Assembly (NCBI GenBank): GCA_035640355.1
Contig: DASQWI010000017.1
Coordinates: forward strand, 62,001 to 126,000
Direction: 5' to 3'
Source of the DNA: Actinomycetota bacterium
GTDB taxonomy: Bacteria > Actinomycetota > UBA4738 > HRBIN12
Length of the DNA stretch: 64,000 bases
The notes under the pieces: generated by a model
Told to the model about the DNA's origin: nothing
What the model saw: the letters and a program-made list of their open reading frames with translations, nothing else
Database searches by the model: none
Position numbers and translations under genes: made by a program
Part shown: piece after piece, positions 9,483 to 17,851 of the stretch
Layout: every line of letters starts with the position of its first letter
Numbering within the stretch: the stretch's first letter is position 1

Positions 9483-11866
9483 GCCGCCGAACGCTCGAAC
9501 GCACTCGTGGAACCGTCGGCGAGAGCCTTGGCCGCGTCGACGGTGTCCCCAAGGTAACCGGCGCATTCGCGTACGGCAGCGATCTGTGGCACGACAGGAT
9601 GCTGTGGGGTGCGACGGTTCGAAGTCCTCACCCGCACGCGCGCATCGAGTCCGTCGACATCGCCGACGCGGTCACGAGCCCCGGCGTTCACGCCGTGCTG
9701 ACGCACGACGACGTTCGAGGGAAGAAGACGTACGGACTCGAGTTCGCCGACCAGCCGGTGCTCGCCGACGATCGTGTGCTCTACGTGGGGCAGCCAGTCG
9801 TCGTCGTCGCCGCCGAGACGCTCGAGCTCGGCAAGCGCGCGGCGGACAAGGTGCGCGTGCGGTACGAGGTGCTCGAGCCTGTGCTGGACATGGAGCACGC
9901 GCTCGATCCGTCCGCGCCGAAGCTTCACGACTGGGGGAACGTGCTCCGGCACCTCCGCATCGAGCACGGCGATCCAGACACCGAGGCCGAGGTGTGGGTG
10001 GAGGGGTACTACGAGACCGGGATGCAGGATCAGGCCGCGCTCGGTCCGGAAGCGGGTCTGGCCATCCCCGCGGAGGACGGCGGGATCGAACTGATCGTCT
10101 CGACGCAATGGCTTCACGTCGACCGACGCCAGATCGCGCCGGCGCTCGGCCTTCCCGAGGACAAGGTGCGGATGACGCTCGGCGGCGTGGGAGGGGCGTT
10201 CGGCAGCCGGGAGGACGTCCACATGCAGATCCACGCCTGCATGCTCGCCCTGTACACGGGGCGCCCGGTGAAGATGTCGTACGGGCGTGCGGAGTCGTTC
10301 CTCGGCCACGTCCACCGTCATCCCTCGCGCGTGTGGCTCCGCACCGGGGCCGATCGTGACGGCAGGCTCGTCGCCGTTCGTGGCCGCATCCTGATCGACG
10401 GCGGCGCGTTCGCATCGTCGTCGAGCGCGGTCATCGCCAACGCGACCTCGTTCATGACCGGGCCGTACGAGGTGCCGAACGCGCTCCTCGAGGGAACGGC
10501 CGTGTACACGAACAACCCGCCGTGCGGCGCGATGCGGGGATTCGGCGCGCCGCAGGTGTGCTTCGCGCACGAGGCGAACCTGGACAAGCTGGCGCGCGAG
10601 CTCGGCCTCGATCCGATCGAGCTGCGGCTGCGGAATGCCGTCTCGCCCGGATCGGTGCTGCCGACGGGACAGGTCATCCGGGGAAGCGCACCGTTGCGGG
10701 AAGTGATCGAGGCGGCGCGAGACGCTCCGATGCCGCCCGAACCCGACCCGCCTCGCATGCGCGATCCAATGACGTTCCCCGGTGGCGCCGGCAACGTCGG
10801 CCACGGAGAGGGGATGAGACGCGGCGTCGGGTTTGCCGTGGGCTACAAGAACGTCGCGTACAGCGCCGGCTACGACGATTTCCACCAGGCCCGGGTGACG
10901 CTCTCGGCGGGCGAGGACGGCCCAGTCGCGGTCATCCATACCGCGGGCGTCGAGTGCGGCCAGGGGTTCTCGACGATCGTCACGCAGGTCGCGCGGACGG
11001 AGCTCGGCGTCGACCACGTCGTCCTGCACGCCGCCGATACCGCGGTCGACTCGGCCGGATCGACGTCGGCGTCGCGTCAGACGTTCATGGGTGGGGGAGC
11101 GGTACAGTTCGCGTGTCGCGCAGTCGCCGAGGAGCTCTTCGCCAGGGCCATCGCGCACGTCCAACCCGAAGGTGAGCTGTCGCTCGCGGACGGTCAGGTG
11201 CTCGCGGGCGGCGTGCCGGTCGCCGACGTTGGAGACCTGCTCGCCGAACCGATCGTCGCGACGCGAACGTTCCACCACCGTGACACGACCGATTTCGACG
11301 ACAAGGGGCAGGGCGACATCCACGTGATGTTCACGTTCGGCGCGCAGCGCGCGGTCGTCGACGTGGATACCGAGCTCGGTCTGGTCAAGGTCGTGCAGCT
11401 CGCCTCTGCGCTCGACGCCGGCCGATCCATCAACCCTCAGGGCGTCGAGGGACAGAGCGAGGGCGGCAGCGCGCAGGGGCTCGGGCTCGCGGTGATGGAG
11501 GAGATCCAGCTGCGCGATGGCGCGATCGCGAACGCGTCGTTCACCGACTACCTCATCCCCACGACGCTCGACATGCCGCCGGTCGAGACGAGGATCGTCG
11601 AGGATCCCGAGCCCGGCGTCCCCTTCGGTGCGAAGGGCGTGGGTGAGACGTCGACGATCGTCTCCACGGCTGCGGTGGTCGCCGCGATCCGCGATGCGAC
11701 GGGGCGCGAGCTCAACCGGGCTCCCGTGCAGCCGGACGACATCGTCGGGCTCCGCGAACCGTCGCGGCGCGACTGTCCCCCGGTCCCCGACGTGCCGGGC
11801 CAGGAAGCCGTGCCGAAGTACTTCGGCGTCGAGCTCGGACAGGAATCCCTGACGCCCAAGGAGTAG
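9479..11866 (+). CDS. Xanthine dehydrogenase molybdopterin-binding subunit
   Basis: A 795-residue large subunit of a molybdenum hydroxylase. The hammerhead domain (about 15-125) is followed by the two Mo-cofactor domains. Visible features are GGVGGAFGSRED (Moco contact), a CGAMRGFG loop, and GAKGVGE near the C-terminus with the base-catalytic glutamate. It hydroxylates a purine or related heterocycle using water. It works with the FAD (6744) and Fe-S (7657) subunits and overlaps the deaminase gene. The operon also holds a second, fused hydroxylase (1750-4359), so two different hydroxylation steps are likely. Confidence 0.9.
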   Translation: MSRRTLERTRGTVGESLGRVDGVPKVTGAFAYGSDLWHDRMLWGATVRSPHPHARIESVDIADAVTSPGVHAVLTHDDVRGKKTYGLEFADQPVLADDRVLYVGQPVVVVAAETLELGKRAADKVRVRYEVLEPVLDMEHALDPSAPKLHDWGNVLRHLRIEHGDPDTEAEVWVEGYYETGMQDQAALGPEAGLAIPAEDGGIELIVSTQWLHVDRRQIAPALGLPEDKVRMTLGGVGGAFGSREDVHMQIHACMLALYTGRPVKMSYGRAESFLGHVHRHPSRVWLRTGADRDGRLVAVRGRILIDGGAFASSSSAVIANATSFMTGPYEVPNALLEGTAVYTNNPPCGAMRGFGAPQVCFAHEANLDKLARELGLDPIELRLRNAVSPGSVLPTGQVIRGSAPLREVIEAARDAPMPPEPDPPRMRDPMTFPGGAGNVGHGEGMRRGVGFAVGYKNVAYSAGYDDFHQARVTLSAGEDGPVAVIHTAGVECGQGFSTIVTQVARTELGVDHVVLHAADTAVDSAGSTSASRQTFMGGGAVQFACRAVAEELFARAIAHVQPEGELSLADGQVLAGGVPVADVGDLLAEPIVATRTFHHRDTTDFDDKGQGDIHVMFTFGAQRAVVDVDTELGLVKVVQLASALDAGRSINPQGVEGQSEGGSAQGLGLAVMEEIQLRDGAIANASFTDYLIPTTLDMPPVETRIVEDPEPGVPFGAKGVGETSTIVSTAAVVAAIRDATGRELNRAPVQPDDIVGLREPSRRDCPPVPDVPGQEAVPKYFGVELGQESLTPKE

Positions 11867-11874
11867 GCAACCAC

Positions 11875-12867
11875 GTGGATAGGAAGACGCTCCGGGGACG
11901 CGACTACATCGAGACCCTCGACTGGACCACCGAGGAGATCGACGAGTCGATCGGGCTCGCCGGCGAGCTGAAAGAGAGCTTCAAGCGAGGGAACCCGCAT
12001 CGCCTGCTCCCGGACAAGACGCTGTTCATGCTGTTCTTCGACAAGAGCACTCGGACGCGGAACGCCTTCGAGGCCGGCATGACGCAGCTCGGCGGACACG
12101 CGCACTTCCTGGATGCCGACAAGACGCAAGTGGCGCACGGAGAGAGCCCCAAGGACATGGGCATCATCCTGTCGCGCTACGGCCACGGTCTGGCGATCCG
12201 CCACGACCTCATCCCGTACGAGGGGAACGCGTTCATGCGCGAGGTTGCGCGTTGGGCGGAGGTCCCGGTGATCAACCTGCAGTGCGACGTCGACCATCCC
12301 ACGCAGACGCTCGCCGACCTGATGACGATCCGTGAGAAGCGCGGCGACGAGCTTCGCGGTCTTCGCGTCGCGGTGTCGTGGGCGTACGCGCCGAGCTACG
12401 CGAAGCCGCTGAGCGTTCCTCAGGGCCTCATCTCCCTGCTGCCCCGGTTCGGGGTGGACGTCGTGCTCGCGCACCCGCCGGGGTTCGACCTGATGCCGGA
12501 GGTCCGCGCTCGTGCCGAGGAAGCGGCCCGGGCGGGCGGTGGCTCGATCAGGGAAACCGACGACATGGACGCCGCGTTCGATGGTGCCGACGTCGTGTAC
12601 CCCAAGTCGTGGGGACGGCTCGATCTGTTCACCGACGAGGGCGCCGCGCTCGCCGATGCGAAGCGGTACACGGACTGGATCTGCGACGCGCGAAGGATGT
12701 CGCTGGCGAACGACGACGCGCTGTACATGCACTGTCTCCCCGCCGACAGGGGCTTCGAGGTGACCGACGAGGTGATCGACGGGCCGAACTCCGTCGTCTA
12801 CGACGAGGCAGAGAACCGCATGCACACGGGCAAGGCGCTGATGGCGCTCACCATGGCGTCGAGCTGA
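11875..12867 (+). CDS. ygeW: YgeW-like knotted carbamoyltransferase
   Basis: A 330-residue transcarbamylase-fold protein. FFDKSTRTR (about 55-63) is the carbamoyl-phosphate loop, YGHGLAIRH and VDHPTQTLADL follow, and HCLPA (about 285) resembles the ornithine transcarbamylase loop. The insert between VAVSWAYAPSYAKPLSVPQGL fits the knotted YgeW group, whose substrate is not ornithine. In E. coli ygeW lies beside ygeX, ygeY, ssnA and xdhD, the same partners as here. It could release carbamoyl phosphate from a ureido intermediate, giving ATP through a kinase not seen here. The GTG start is eight bases after the Mo-subunit stop. It converges on aacS. Confidence 0.85.
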   Translation: MDRKTLRGRDYIETLDWTTEEIDESIGLAGELKESFKRGNPHRLLPDKTLFMLFFDKSTRTRNAFEAGMTQLGGHAHFLDADKTQVAHGESPKDMGIILSRYGHGLAIRHDLIPYEGNAFMREVARWAEVPVINLQCDVDHPTQTLADLMTIREKRGDELRGLRVAVSWAYAPSYAKPLSVPQGLISLLPRFGVDVVLAHPPGFDLMPEVRARAEEAARAGGGSIRETDDMDAAFDGADVVYPKSWGRLDLFTDEGAALADAKRYTDWICDARRMSLANDDALYMHCLPADRGFEVTDEVIDGPNSVVYDEAENRMHTGKALMALTMASS

Positions 12868-12868
12868 T

Positions 12869-14842
12869 TCAGCGCTTCCTGCGTTCGCGGCTGAACTCGG
12901 CGAACACGCGGAGCGCCTCGGGGTTGGCGAGCGCGTCGGGGCTCGCCACGTCTTCGGGGTTCGCGCCCAGCAGGATCCGCTTGACCGGCACCTCGAGCCG
13001 CTTGCCGCTCAGCGTCTTGGGGATGTCGGGCACCGGGATGATCTCGTCGGGGACGTGTCGCGGCGAGAGCTGCGTTCGGATCTCGTTCTTGAGACGTGCG
13101 CGAAGCGCCTCGTCCAGGTCGCGGCCCTCATCCAGGACCACGAACAGAACGAGCTCGCCCTCAATGCCGAGCTCGCCGGTATCGACCACGAGGCTCTCGC
13201 GGATCTCGGGGAGCGCTTCGACGACGCGGTACAGCTCAGAGGTGCCGACGCGAACACCCTGACGGTTCAGCGTCGCGTCCGAACGGCCGTAGATGACGCA
13301 GCTGCCCCGTTCGGTGATCTTGATCCAGTCGCCGTGGCGCCACACGCCCGGGTACACGTCGAAATAGCTGTCCCGGTAGCGCGCGCCGTCGGAGTCGTTC
13401 CAGAACGAGGTCGGCATCGACGGCATGGGTTCGGTGATCACGAGCTCGCCCACCTCACCGATCACGGATCGGCCCTCGGTGTCGAACGCCTCCACCTTCG
13501 CACCGAGACACCGGCACTGGATCTCGCCGGTGTACACCGGAAGGAGTGGACAGGATCCGACGAACGCAGTGCAGAGGTCCGTTCCGCCGCTGATCGATCC
13601 CAGCCACACGTCCGAACCGACCGCGTCGTACACCCACGCGAAGCCTTCCGGCGAGAGCGGCGACCCCGTCGAGCCGATCGCCCGCAACGCGGCGAGGTCG
13701 GCGATCGTCTTCGGATCGAGCCGCCGCTTCATGCACGCGTGCAGGTACGGCGCGCTCGTCCCGAAGTACGTGATGCCGGTCTCCGCGGCGAGCCGCCACA
13801 GCGCACCGACCCCCGGATGCGCCGGCGCGCCGTCGTAGAGCACGATGGTCGAGCCGACCAGAAGGCCGCCGAGCAGGAAGTTCCACATCATCCAGCCCGT
13901 CGTGGTGAACCAGAAGAACCTGTCGTTCGGCCCCAGGTCGAGGTGGAGTGAGAGCGACTTCAGGTGCTCGAGCAGGATCCCGCCGTGCCCGTGCACCATC
14001 GCCTTCGGCAGGCCGGTGGTTCCGGACGAGTACAGGACCCAAAGCGGATGGTCGAACGCGACCGGCTCGAACGCCGGAGGCGCCGGCTCGGACATCACGT
14101 CCGCCCAGCGCGCTGCCATTTGTGCATCGCTGAGGTCGGGATCGTCGCGGAGGGTCGGAACGATCACGACATGCTCGAGACCGGGCAGCTTGCGCGCGAC
14201 GTCCGTTACCACGGAGAGCCTGTCCTGTTCGCGCCCGCTGTAGCGATAGCCGTCGACGGCGAGCAGCACCTTGGGTTCGATCTGGCGGAATCGGTCGACG
14301 ACCGCCCGAGGCCCGAAGTCCGGCGAGCACGACGACCAGACGGCCCCGATGCTCGCGGCCGCGAGGAATCCGATCGCCGCCTCGACCCCGTTGGGCAGGT
14401 ATGCCGCCACGCGGTCGCCCGGACGCACCCCCAGTCGCCGCAGCCCCGCGGCCGCCGCCGCCACGCGTTCGGCGACCTCCGCGCGCGTGAGGTCGAGCGC
14501 GAACCCGTCCTCGCGCCGGAACAGGATCGCCGGCCGATCGTCGGGACCCGCCAGCGCGTTCTCCGCGTAGTTGAGCCTCGCGCCCTCGAACCACCGAGCG
14601 CCCGGCATGTGGCGCTCGCTCAGTATCGATGTGAACGGCTCGTGCGCCCGGACCGCAAAGAACTCCCAGAGGGAAGACCAGAACGCGTCGAGCTCGGTGA
14701 CCGACCACCGCCAGAGCCCGTCGTACGAGTCGAAGGCCAGACCGCGTTCCTCGTCGAGCCACCGTAGGTAGCGCGTGATGTTGGAGTCCGCGACGAGCTC
14801 ATCCGAAGGACGCCACAGCGGCCGGCCCTCTTCGACGCTCAT
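12869..14842 (-). CDS. aacS: Acetoacetate-CoA ligase
   Basis: A 657-residue ANL-superfamily adenylate-forming ligase that activates acetoacetate with ATP and CoA. It has the AMP-binding P-loop YSSGTTGLPKAMVHG, the aryl/acyl pocket region, and the late A8/A10 motifs around GRSDATLNRQGVRVGTSELY and LSGKRLEVPVK. The N-terminal ACAS-type domain (LWRPSDELV...) and the length match acetoacetyl-CoA synthetase rather than acetyl-CoA synthetase. The ATG at 14842 is chosen because family proteins begin shortly before the PLWRPS segment. Transcribed alone on the minus strand, with its 3' end one base from ygeW. Confidence 0.9.
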   Translation of the reverse strand: MSVEEGRPLWRPSDELVADSNITRYLRWLDEERGLAFDSYDGLWRWSVTELDAFWSSLWEFFAVRAHEPFTSILSERHMPGARWFEGARLNYAENALAGPDDRPAILFRREDGFALDLTRAEVAERVAAAAAGLRRLGVRPGDRVAAYLPNGVEAAIGFLAAASIGAVWSSCSPDFGPRAVVDRFRQIEPKVLLAVDGYRYSGREQDRLSVVTDVARKLPGLEHVVIVPTLRDDPDLSDAQMAARWADVMSEPAPPAFEPVAFDHPLWVLYSSGTTGLPKAMVHGHGGILLEHLKSLSLHLDLGPNDRFFWFTTTGWMMWNFLLGGLLVGSTIVLYDGAPAHPGVGALWRLAAETGITYFGTSAPYLHACMKRRLDPKTIADLAALRAIGSTGSPLSPEGFAWVYDAVGSDVWLGSISGGTDLCTAFVGSCPLLPVYTGEIQCRCLGAKVEAFDTEGRSVIGEVGELVITEPMPSMPTSFWNDSDGARYRDSYFDVYPGVWRHGDWIKITERGSCVIYGRSDATLNRQGVRVGTSELYRVVEALPEIRESLVVDTGELGIEGELVLFVVLDEGRDLDEALRARLKNEIRTQLSPRHVPDEIIPVPDIPKTLSGKRLEVPVKRILLGANPEDVASPDALANPEALRVFAEFSRERRKR

Positions 14843-14917
14843 GGGATTCCGTCCAACGCGATCCAGACCGGCACGAGCGTACTCACGGCCGCGCCGTTCC
14901 GCGGCGCCCACGACGGG

Positions 14918-14923
14918 TAGGAT
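14918..14923 (+). promoter_or_regulatory. -10-like hexamer of tRNA-Gln
   Basis: TAGGAT lies 12 bases before the mature 5' end of the tRNA, a suitable place for a -10 box. No good -35 box is visible. Confidence 0.35.
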
Positions 14924-14935
14924 GGCTCGGATCGT

Positions 14936-15006
14936 TGGCGGGTCGTCTAATGGCAGGACGCCAGGTTCTGGCCCTGGAAGTTGGGGTTCGAGTCCCTGCC
15001 CGCCAG
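14936..15006 (+). tRNA. tRNA-Gln (anticodon CTG)
   Basis: A full cloverleaf folds by eye. The acceptor stem is TGGCGGG with CCCGCCA, the D-stem GTC with GAC, and the anticodon stem CCAGG with CCTGG around loop TTCTGGC. The T-loop is TTCGAGT. The anticodon CTG at 14968-14970 reads CAG glutamine codons. The CCA end is not encoded. It sits between aacS and a lipoprotein gene, both on the opposite strand. Confidence 0.95.
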
Positions 15007-15020
15007 CAAGCGAACCGGAT

Positions 15021-15665
15021 CTATGCTTCCCCGCCCGTCACCGGGAACGCGTTCAATCCCGGCGGAACCTCCGCCCGGAACGACTCGAGGATCCGCATGA
15101 AGTCGTCGCGTTCCGCGTCCCACCCGCCAGGCGGGAACACAGCGATCAGGATGTAGCCCGTCCCGTCGCTACCGAGCGTGAACGCCATCGCGGCGGACGC
15201 AGCCACTGCTCCTTCGTTCACGATGTCGGCGACGAGCAGGCGCGCCTCGAGACCATCCATCCGCACGCCCTCGTCGATCTGGACGTCGACGGACGGTTGG
15301 CCGGTCAGCAGCAACAACCCCATGTGGTCGAGATCGTCGAACTCGGCGGTCGTGAGGGCGAACGCGCGATAGACGGTCTGGTCCGGCGCCTCGGTCTGGG
15401 AAGCATCGAATGCCGCGCCACCGCCGAACGCGCTCTGCGGCTCGGGGCTGGGGAGCGGCGGCGTCGAGATCACGCCGGTCAGGAAGGGAGGACCTTCCCC
15501 GCCGGTAGACGGCGGCGTCACCGTGATGTCGTTGGCGGCTGGGAGATTGGTGGTGAACAGGCCGCGAGGATCGTAGTAACGAGCGAACTCGCGGCCGTCC
15601 TCGCCCGAGCACGCGGCGAGCGTTATCGCGACGGCCAGGGCGGCGAGCGAGCGTCTCACGTTCAT
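15021..15665 (-). CDS. Putative lipoprotein, unknown function
   Basis: A 214-residue protein starting with a basic N-region, a hydrophobic stretch and a lipobox LAAC (Cys about 17), so probably exported and lipid-anchored. The rest shows no catalytic motif I recognise. A Pro/Gly/Ser-rich linker follows the anchor, then a mixed alpha/beta region that includes a TGYILIAVFPPGGW segment. The start ATG at 15665 gives the shortest proper signal peptide. It ends 15 bases from the tRNA-Gln gene, transcribed convergently, and is divergent from the HU gene. Confidence 0.75.
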   Translation of the reverse strand: MNVRRSLAALAVAITLAACSGEDGREFARYYDPRGLFTTNLPAANDITVTPPSTGGEGPPFLTGVISTPPLPSPEPQSAFGGGAAFDASQTEAPDQTVYRAFALTTAEFDDLDHMGLLLLTGQPSVDVQIDEGVRMDGLEARLLVADIVNEGAVAASAAMAFTLGSDGTGYILIAVFPPGGWDAERDDFMRILESFRAEVPPGLNAFPVTGGEA

Positions 15666-15690
15666 GTCATCGTCGCACGGCCCACGCCCA

Positions 15691-15720
15691 TTGACCACGG
15701 GGAGCGCATCTCGTTACGGT
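15691..15720 (+). promoter_or_regulatory. Promoter of the HU gene
   Basis: TTGACC (15691-15696), an 18-base spacer and TACGGT (15715-15720) match an actinobacterial SigA-type promoter. Transcription would start near 15727, and the G-rich stretch before the ATG at 15743 serves as Shine-Dalgarno. Confidence 0.6.
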
Positions 15721-15742
15721 GCAGGGGACGGGGGAGGCGAGC

Positions 15743-16054
15743 ATGAACAAGAGCGGACTCGTCGCGGAGGTCGCGAAGCGCACCGGGGCGAGCAAGGCGG
15801 ACGTCGCCCGGGCGATCGACACGTCGATGGACGTGATCCGCGAGACGGTCGCTCGCGGCGACAGGGTCTCACTCGTAGGGTTCGGCACGTTCGAGCGCAA
15901 GCGCCGCAACCGCCGGATCGCCCGCAATCCCCGGAAGCCGCTCACGCCGATCGTGGTCCCCGCGCGCGATCTCCCGTGGTTCACCGCGGGCAAGGAGTTC
16001 AAGGAGATGATCGCGGCCAAACGCCGGCGATCGACGTCTAGGCGTTCGAGCTAG
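15743..16054 (+). CDS. HU-family DNA-binding protein
   Basis: A 103-residue histone-like protein. The N-terminal helical dimerisation part (NKSGLVAEVAKRTGASKADVARAI) and the beta-arm signature VSLVGFGTFERKRRNRRIARNP are typical of HU/IHF. A short basic Ser/Arg tail follows. It bends and compacts DNA as a dimer. ATG 15743 is preferred over the upstream in-frame start because it follows a G-rich ribosome site. It has its own promoter at 15691-15720. Confidence 0.92.
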   Translation: MNKSGLVAEVAKRTGASKADVARAIDTSMDVIRETVARGDRVSLVGFGTFERKRRNRRIARNPRKPLTPIVVPARDLPWFTAGKEFKEMIAAKRRRSTSRRSS

Positions 16055-16079
16055 GCCGTCCCCGGACTCGGCGTGCGGC

Positions 16080-16286
16080 TCAGAACGTGACGAGCCGGAG
16101 CGTGCGCGCGACCTTTCGACCGGCCTCCTCGACGAGGTCGAACCGCACGCGTTGACCGATGCGCAGGTAGAGGATTCCGCCGCCCTCGATCGACGTCGCG
16201 TCGATCGAGACCTCGGTCCGGTCGTCCAGGAGCAGCGAGCCGTCGCGCGTTTCCGGGTTGAAGTGCCTGATCGTTCCCTGCGGCAC
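16080..16286 (-). CDS. Cold-shock-domain-like small protein
   Basis: A 68-residue protein whose start (GTIRHFNPETRDGSLLLDD) and predicted five-strand barrel resemble cold-shock proteins. The RNP-1 aromatic motif (KGYGFI in CspA) is replaced by TRDGSLL, so classical nucleic-acid stacking residues are missing. It may be a diverged CSD that binds differently or not at all. It lies convergent to the HU gene and 22 bases downstream of cofC on the same strand, so it could be cotranscribed with cofC. Confidence 0.65.
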   Translation of the reverse strand: MPQGTIRHFNPETRDGSLLLDDRTEVSIDATSIEGGGILYLRIGQRVRFDLVEEAGRKVARTLRLVTF

Positions 16287-16308
16287 CGTTCCTCCTCGTC
16301 CCGCGCTG

Positions 16309-16953
16309 CTACGCGATGTTCCGAAGACGTTCGGGAAGATCCATCTGCAGACAGACCTCTCGCGTTCGTCCCCTCCGCCCGTTCGAGAGCAGCGTGAGGA
16401 TATCGCTCGGCGTGTCGAGATCGAACTCGAGCTCTGTGCGTTCGATCACCGAGACGGGGAGGCCCCGCTCTGCCGCGAGCTCCATGTGCCGGTGGAACGA
16501 TTCCGGTCCGAACCGAGCGGGGATCGCCCGCGGAGGCCGTCGCAACAACAGGCTCGTTCCGTTGCCGTCGCCCGAACGCGCCAATACGACCGCCCCAAGC
16601 GTTCGGAAGGCGTCGTGCAACGCCTCCGGTGTGACGAGCGGGAGGTCCCCCGGAAGGATCGTCAGCGCGTCGGCCTCCACGTCCTTGGCCAGGACCTCGA
16701 CCTGTCGGATGGCGTTCGCCAGGGACGACTTCGTCTCGGCGATCGCGCGCACGCCGCGACGGGCGGCAACCTCGAGCGCGACCTCGTCCGGGGACACGAT
16801 CCACGTCTCCCAACCGGGAACCTCTTCGGTCGCATCGAGGACGTCCTCGAGCATCGCGAGGGTCAAGGCGCCACGTTCGAGCGCGGACAGCTTCGGCGCG
16901 AGACGCGTCTTCGCGCGCGAGAGCGACTTCACCGGAACGGCGACCACGCGCAT
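16309..16953 (-). CDS. cofC: 2-phospho-L-lactate/phosphoenolpyruvate guanylyltransferase
   Basis: A 214-residue CofC/FbiD-family nucleotidyltransferase for coenzyme F420 biosynthesis. The N-terminal VPVKSLSRAKTRL contains the GTP-binding basic motif, and LPGDLPLVTPE holds the metal-binding aspartates. The FDLDTPSDI motif near the end is typical. It makes the guanylated three-carbon precursor joined to Fo by CofD/FbiA. Its presence means the host probably makes F420, relevant to the LLM flavoenzyme at 5716. A TAGCCT hexamer ends six bases before the ATG, suggesting a leaderless mRNA. Confidence 0.9.
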   Translation of the reverse strand: MRVVAVPVKSLSRAKTRLAPKLSALERGALTLAMLEDVLDATEEVPGWETWIVSPDEVALEVAARRGVRAIAETKSSLANAIRQVEVLAKDVEADALTILPGDLPLVTPEALHDAFRTLGAVVLARSGDGNGTSLLLRRPPRAIPARFGPESFHRHMELAAERGLPVSVIERTELEFDLDTPSDILTLLSNGRRGRTREVCLQMDLPERLRNIA

Positions 16954-16959
16954 TCGGAA

Positions 16960-16965
16960 AGGCTA
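16960..16965 (-). promoter_or_regulatory. -10-like box of cofC
   Basis: Read on the minus strand, TAGCCT is followed by six bases and then the ATG at 16953. That spacing predicts transcription starting at or next to the start codon. Confidence 0.45.
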
Positions 16966-17050
16966 ACGCCTCCACCGCGCCAACGCCGCCCGCGGCAGGC
17001 GCGCGGTGAAGCGTTCTCGGAACGCGATAGCATCGCGCGACCGGGGCTCT

Positions 17051-17092
17051 GGGGAGCACAGTGAGCGAAGCGAACGTCGTGCGAACCCCCGG
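17051..17092 (+). repeat. Possible diverged copy of the GC-rich palindromic repeat
   Basis: A GGGG...CCCCC-bounded segment with an AGCGA-GCGAACG core resembles the repeats at 26554-26606 and 41973-42024. Internal GCAC/GTGC arms are also complementary. If related, it supplies the GTG start and first codons of plsC. The resemblance is weak and could be compositional. Confidence 0.3.
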
Positions 17093-17804
17093 TTCCAGAC
17101 GAGGTGGCGCCAAGTTGGAGCCGTGGTACCGCGCGATGGTCGGGGTGCTGCGCCCACCGTTCCAGCTCTGGTTCAACTGGCGATTCGAGGGTCTCGAGCG
17201 GGTGCCGGCCGAGGGTCCGGCCATCATCGCAGGCAATCACCTGTCATACCTCGACCCGTTCGCGCACGCCTACTTCGTCGTGAAGGCGGGGCGACGGCCG
17301 AGGTTCCTGGCGAAGCAGGAGCTGTTCGACGCGCCGTTCGTGGGGGCGGTGCTCCGCGGCGCGGGGCAGATTCCCGTTCGCCGCGGAACGGGCGATCGAT
17401 CGCCCCTCGAGGAGGCGGAACGAGCGATCGCGGAGGGTGATGTCGTCGTGATCTACCCCGAGGGAACGAGCACGACGACGAACACGGACTTCTCTCCGAG
17501 TCGTGGAAAGACCGGCGCCGTTCGCCTGTCGGTCGCGACGGGCGTCCCCATCATCCCCGTGGCGACGTGGGGCGGTCAGTACGTGTGGCGGCGCGATGGG
17601 AGGCAGAGCGTCGCGTTCGGCCGTCCCATCTGGTTGCGAGCGGGCGAGCCGTTCGACGCGGCCACTCGAGCCGGCGCGGATCCCGATCACTCGATGGTTC
17701 GCGCGGTGACCGATCAGTTGATGGACGAGCTCGCCTCGCTCGTCGATGGGCTACGAGGGCGCTACCCCGAGCGCTGGACGAATGCAGAAAGGCCAACGAA
17801 GTAG
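17061..17804 (+). CDS. plsC: 1-acyl-sn-glycerol-3-phosphate acyltransferase
   Basis: A 247-residue PlsC-family acyltransferase. The catalytic motif GNHLSYLDPF carries the H(x)4D pair, FLAKQELF is block II, and YPEGTST is block III binding the acceptor phosphate. It adds the second acyl chain to lysophosphatidic acid at the membrane. The GTG start at 17061 lies in a repeat-like GC palindrome. The gene is divergent from cofC and followed after 47 bases by the trans-sulfuration enzyme. Confidence 0.9.
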   Translation: MSEANVVRTPGSRRGGAKLEPWYRAMVGVLRPPFQLWFNWRFEGLERVPAEGPAIIAGNHLSYLDPFAHAYFVVKAGRRPRFLAKQELFDAPFVGAVLRGAGQIPVRRGTGDRSPLEEAERAIAEGDVVVIYPEGTSTTTNTDFSPSRGKTGAVRLSVATGVPIIPVATWGGQYVWRRDGRQSVAFGRPIWLRAGEPFDAATRAGADPDHSMVRAVTDQLMDELASLVDGLRGRYPERWTNAERPTK

Positions 17805-17851
17805 GCTGCCGAGCGAGCCGCGCGATCGAACGTGGCTCAGCGGAGGTGGCT

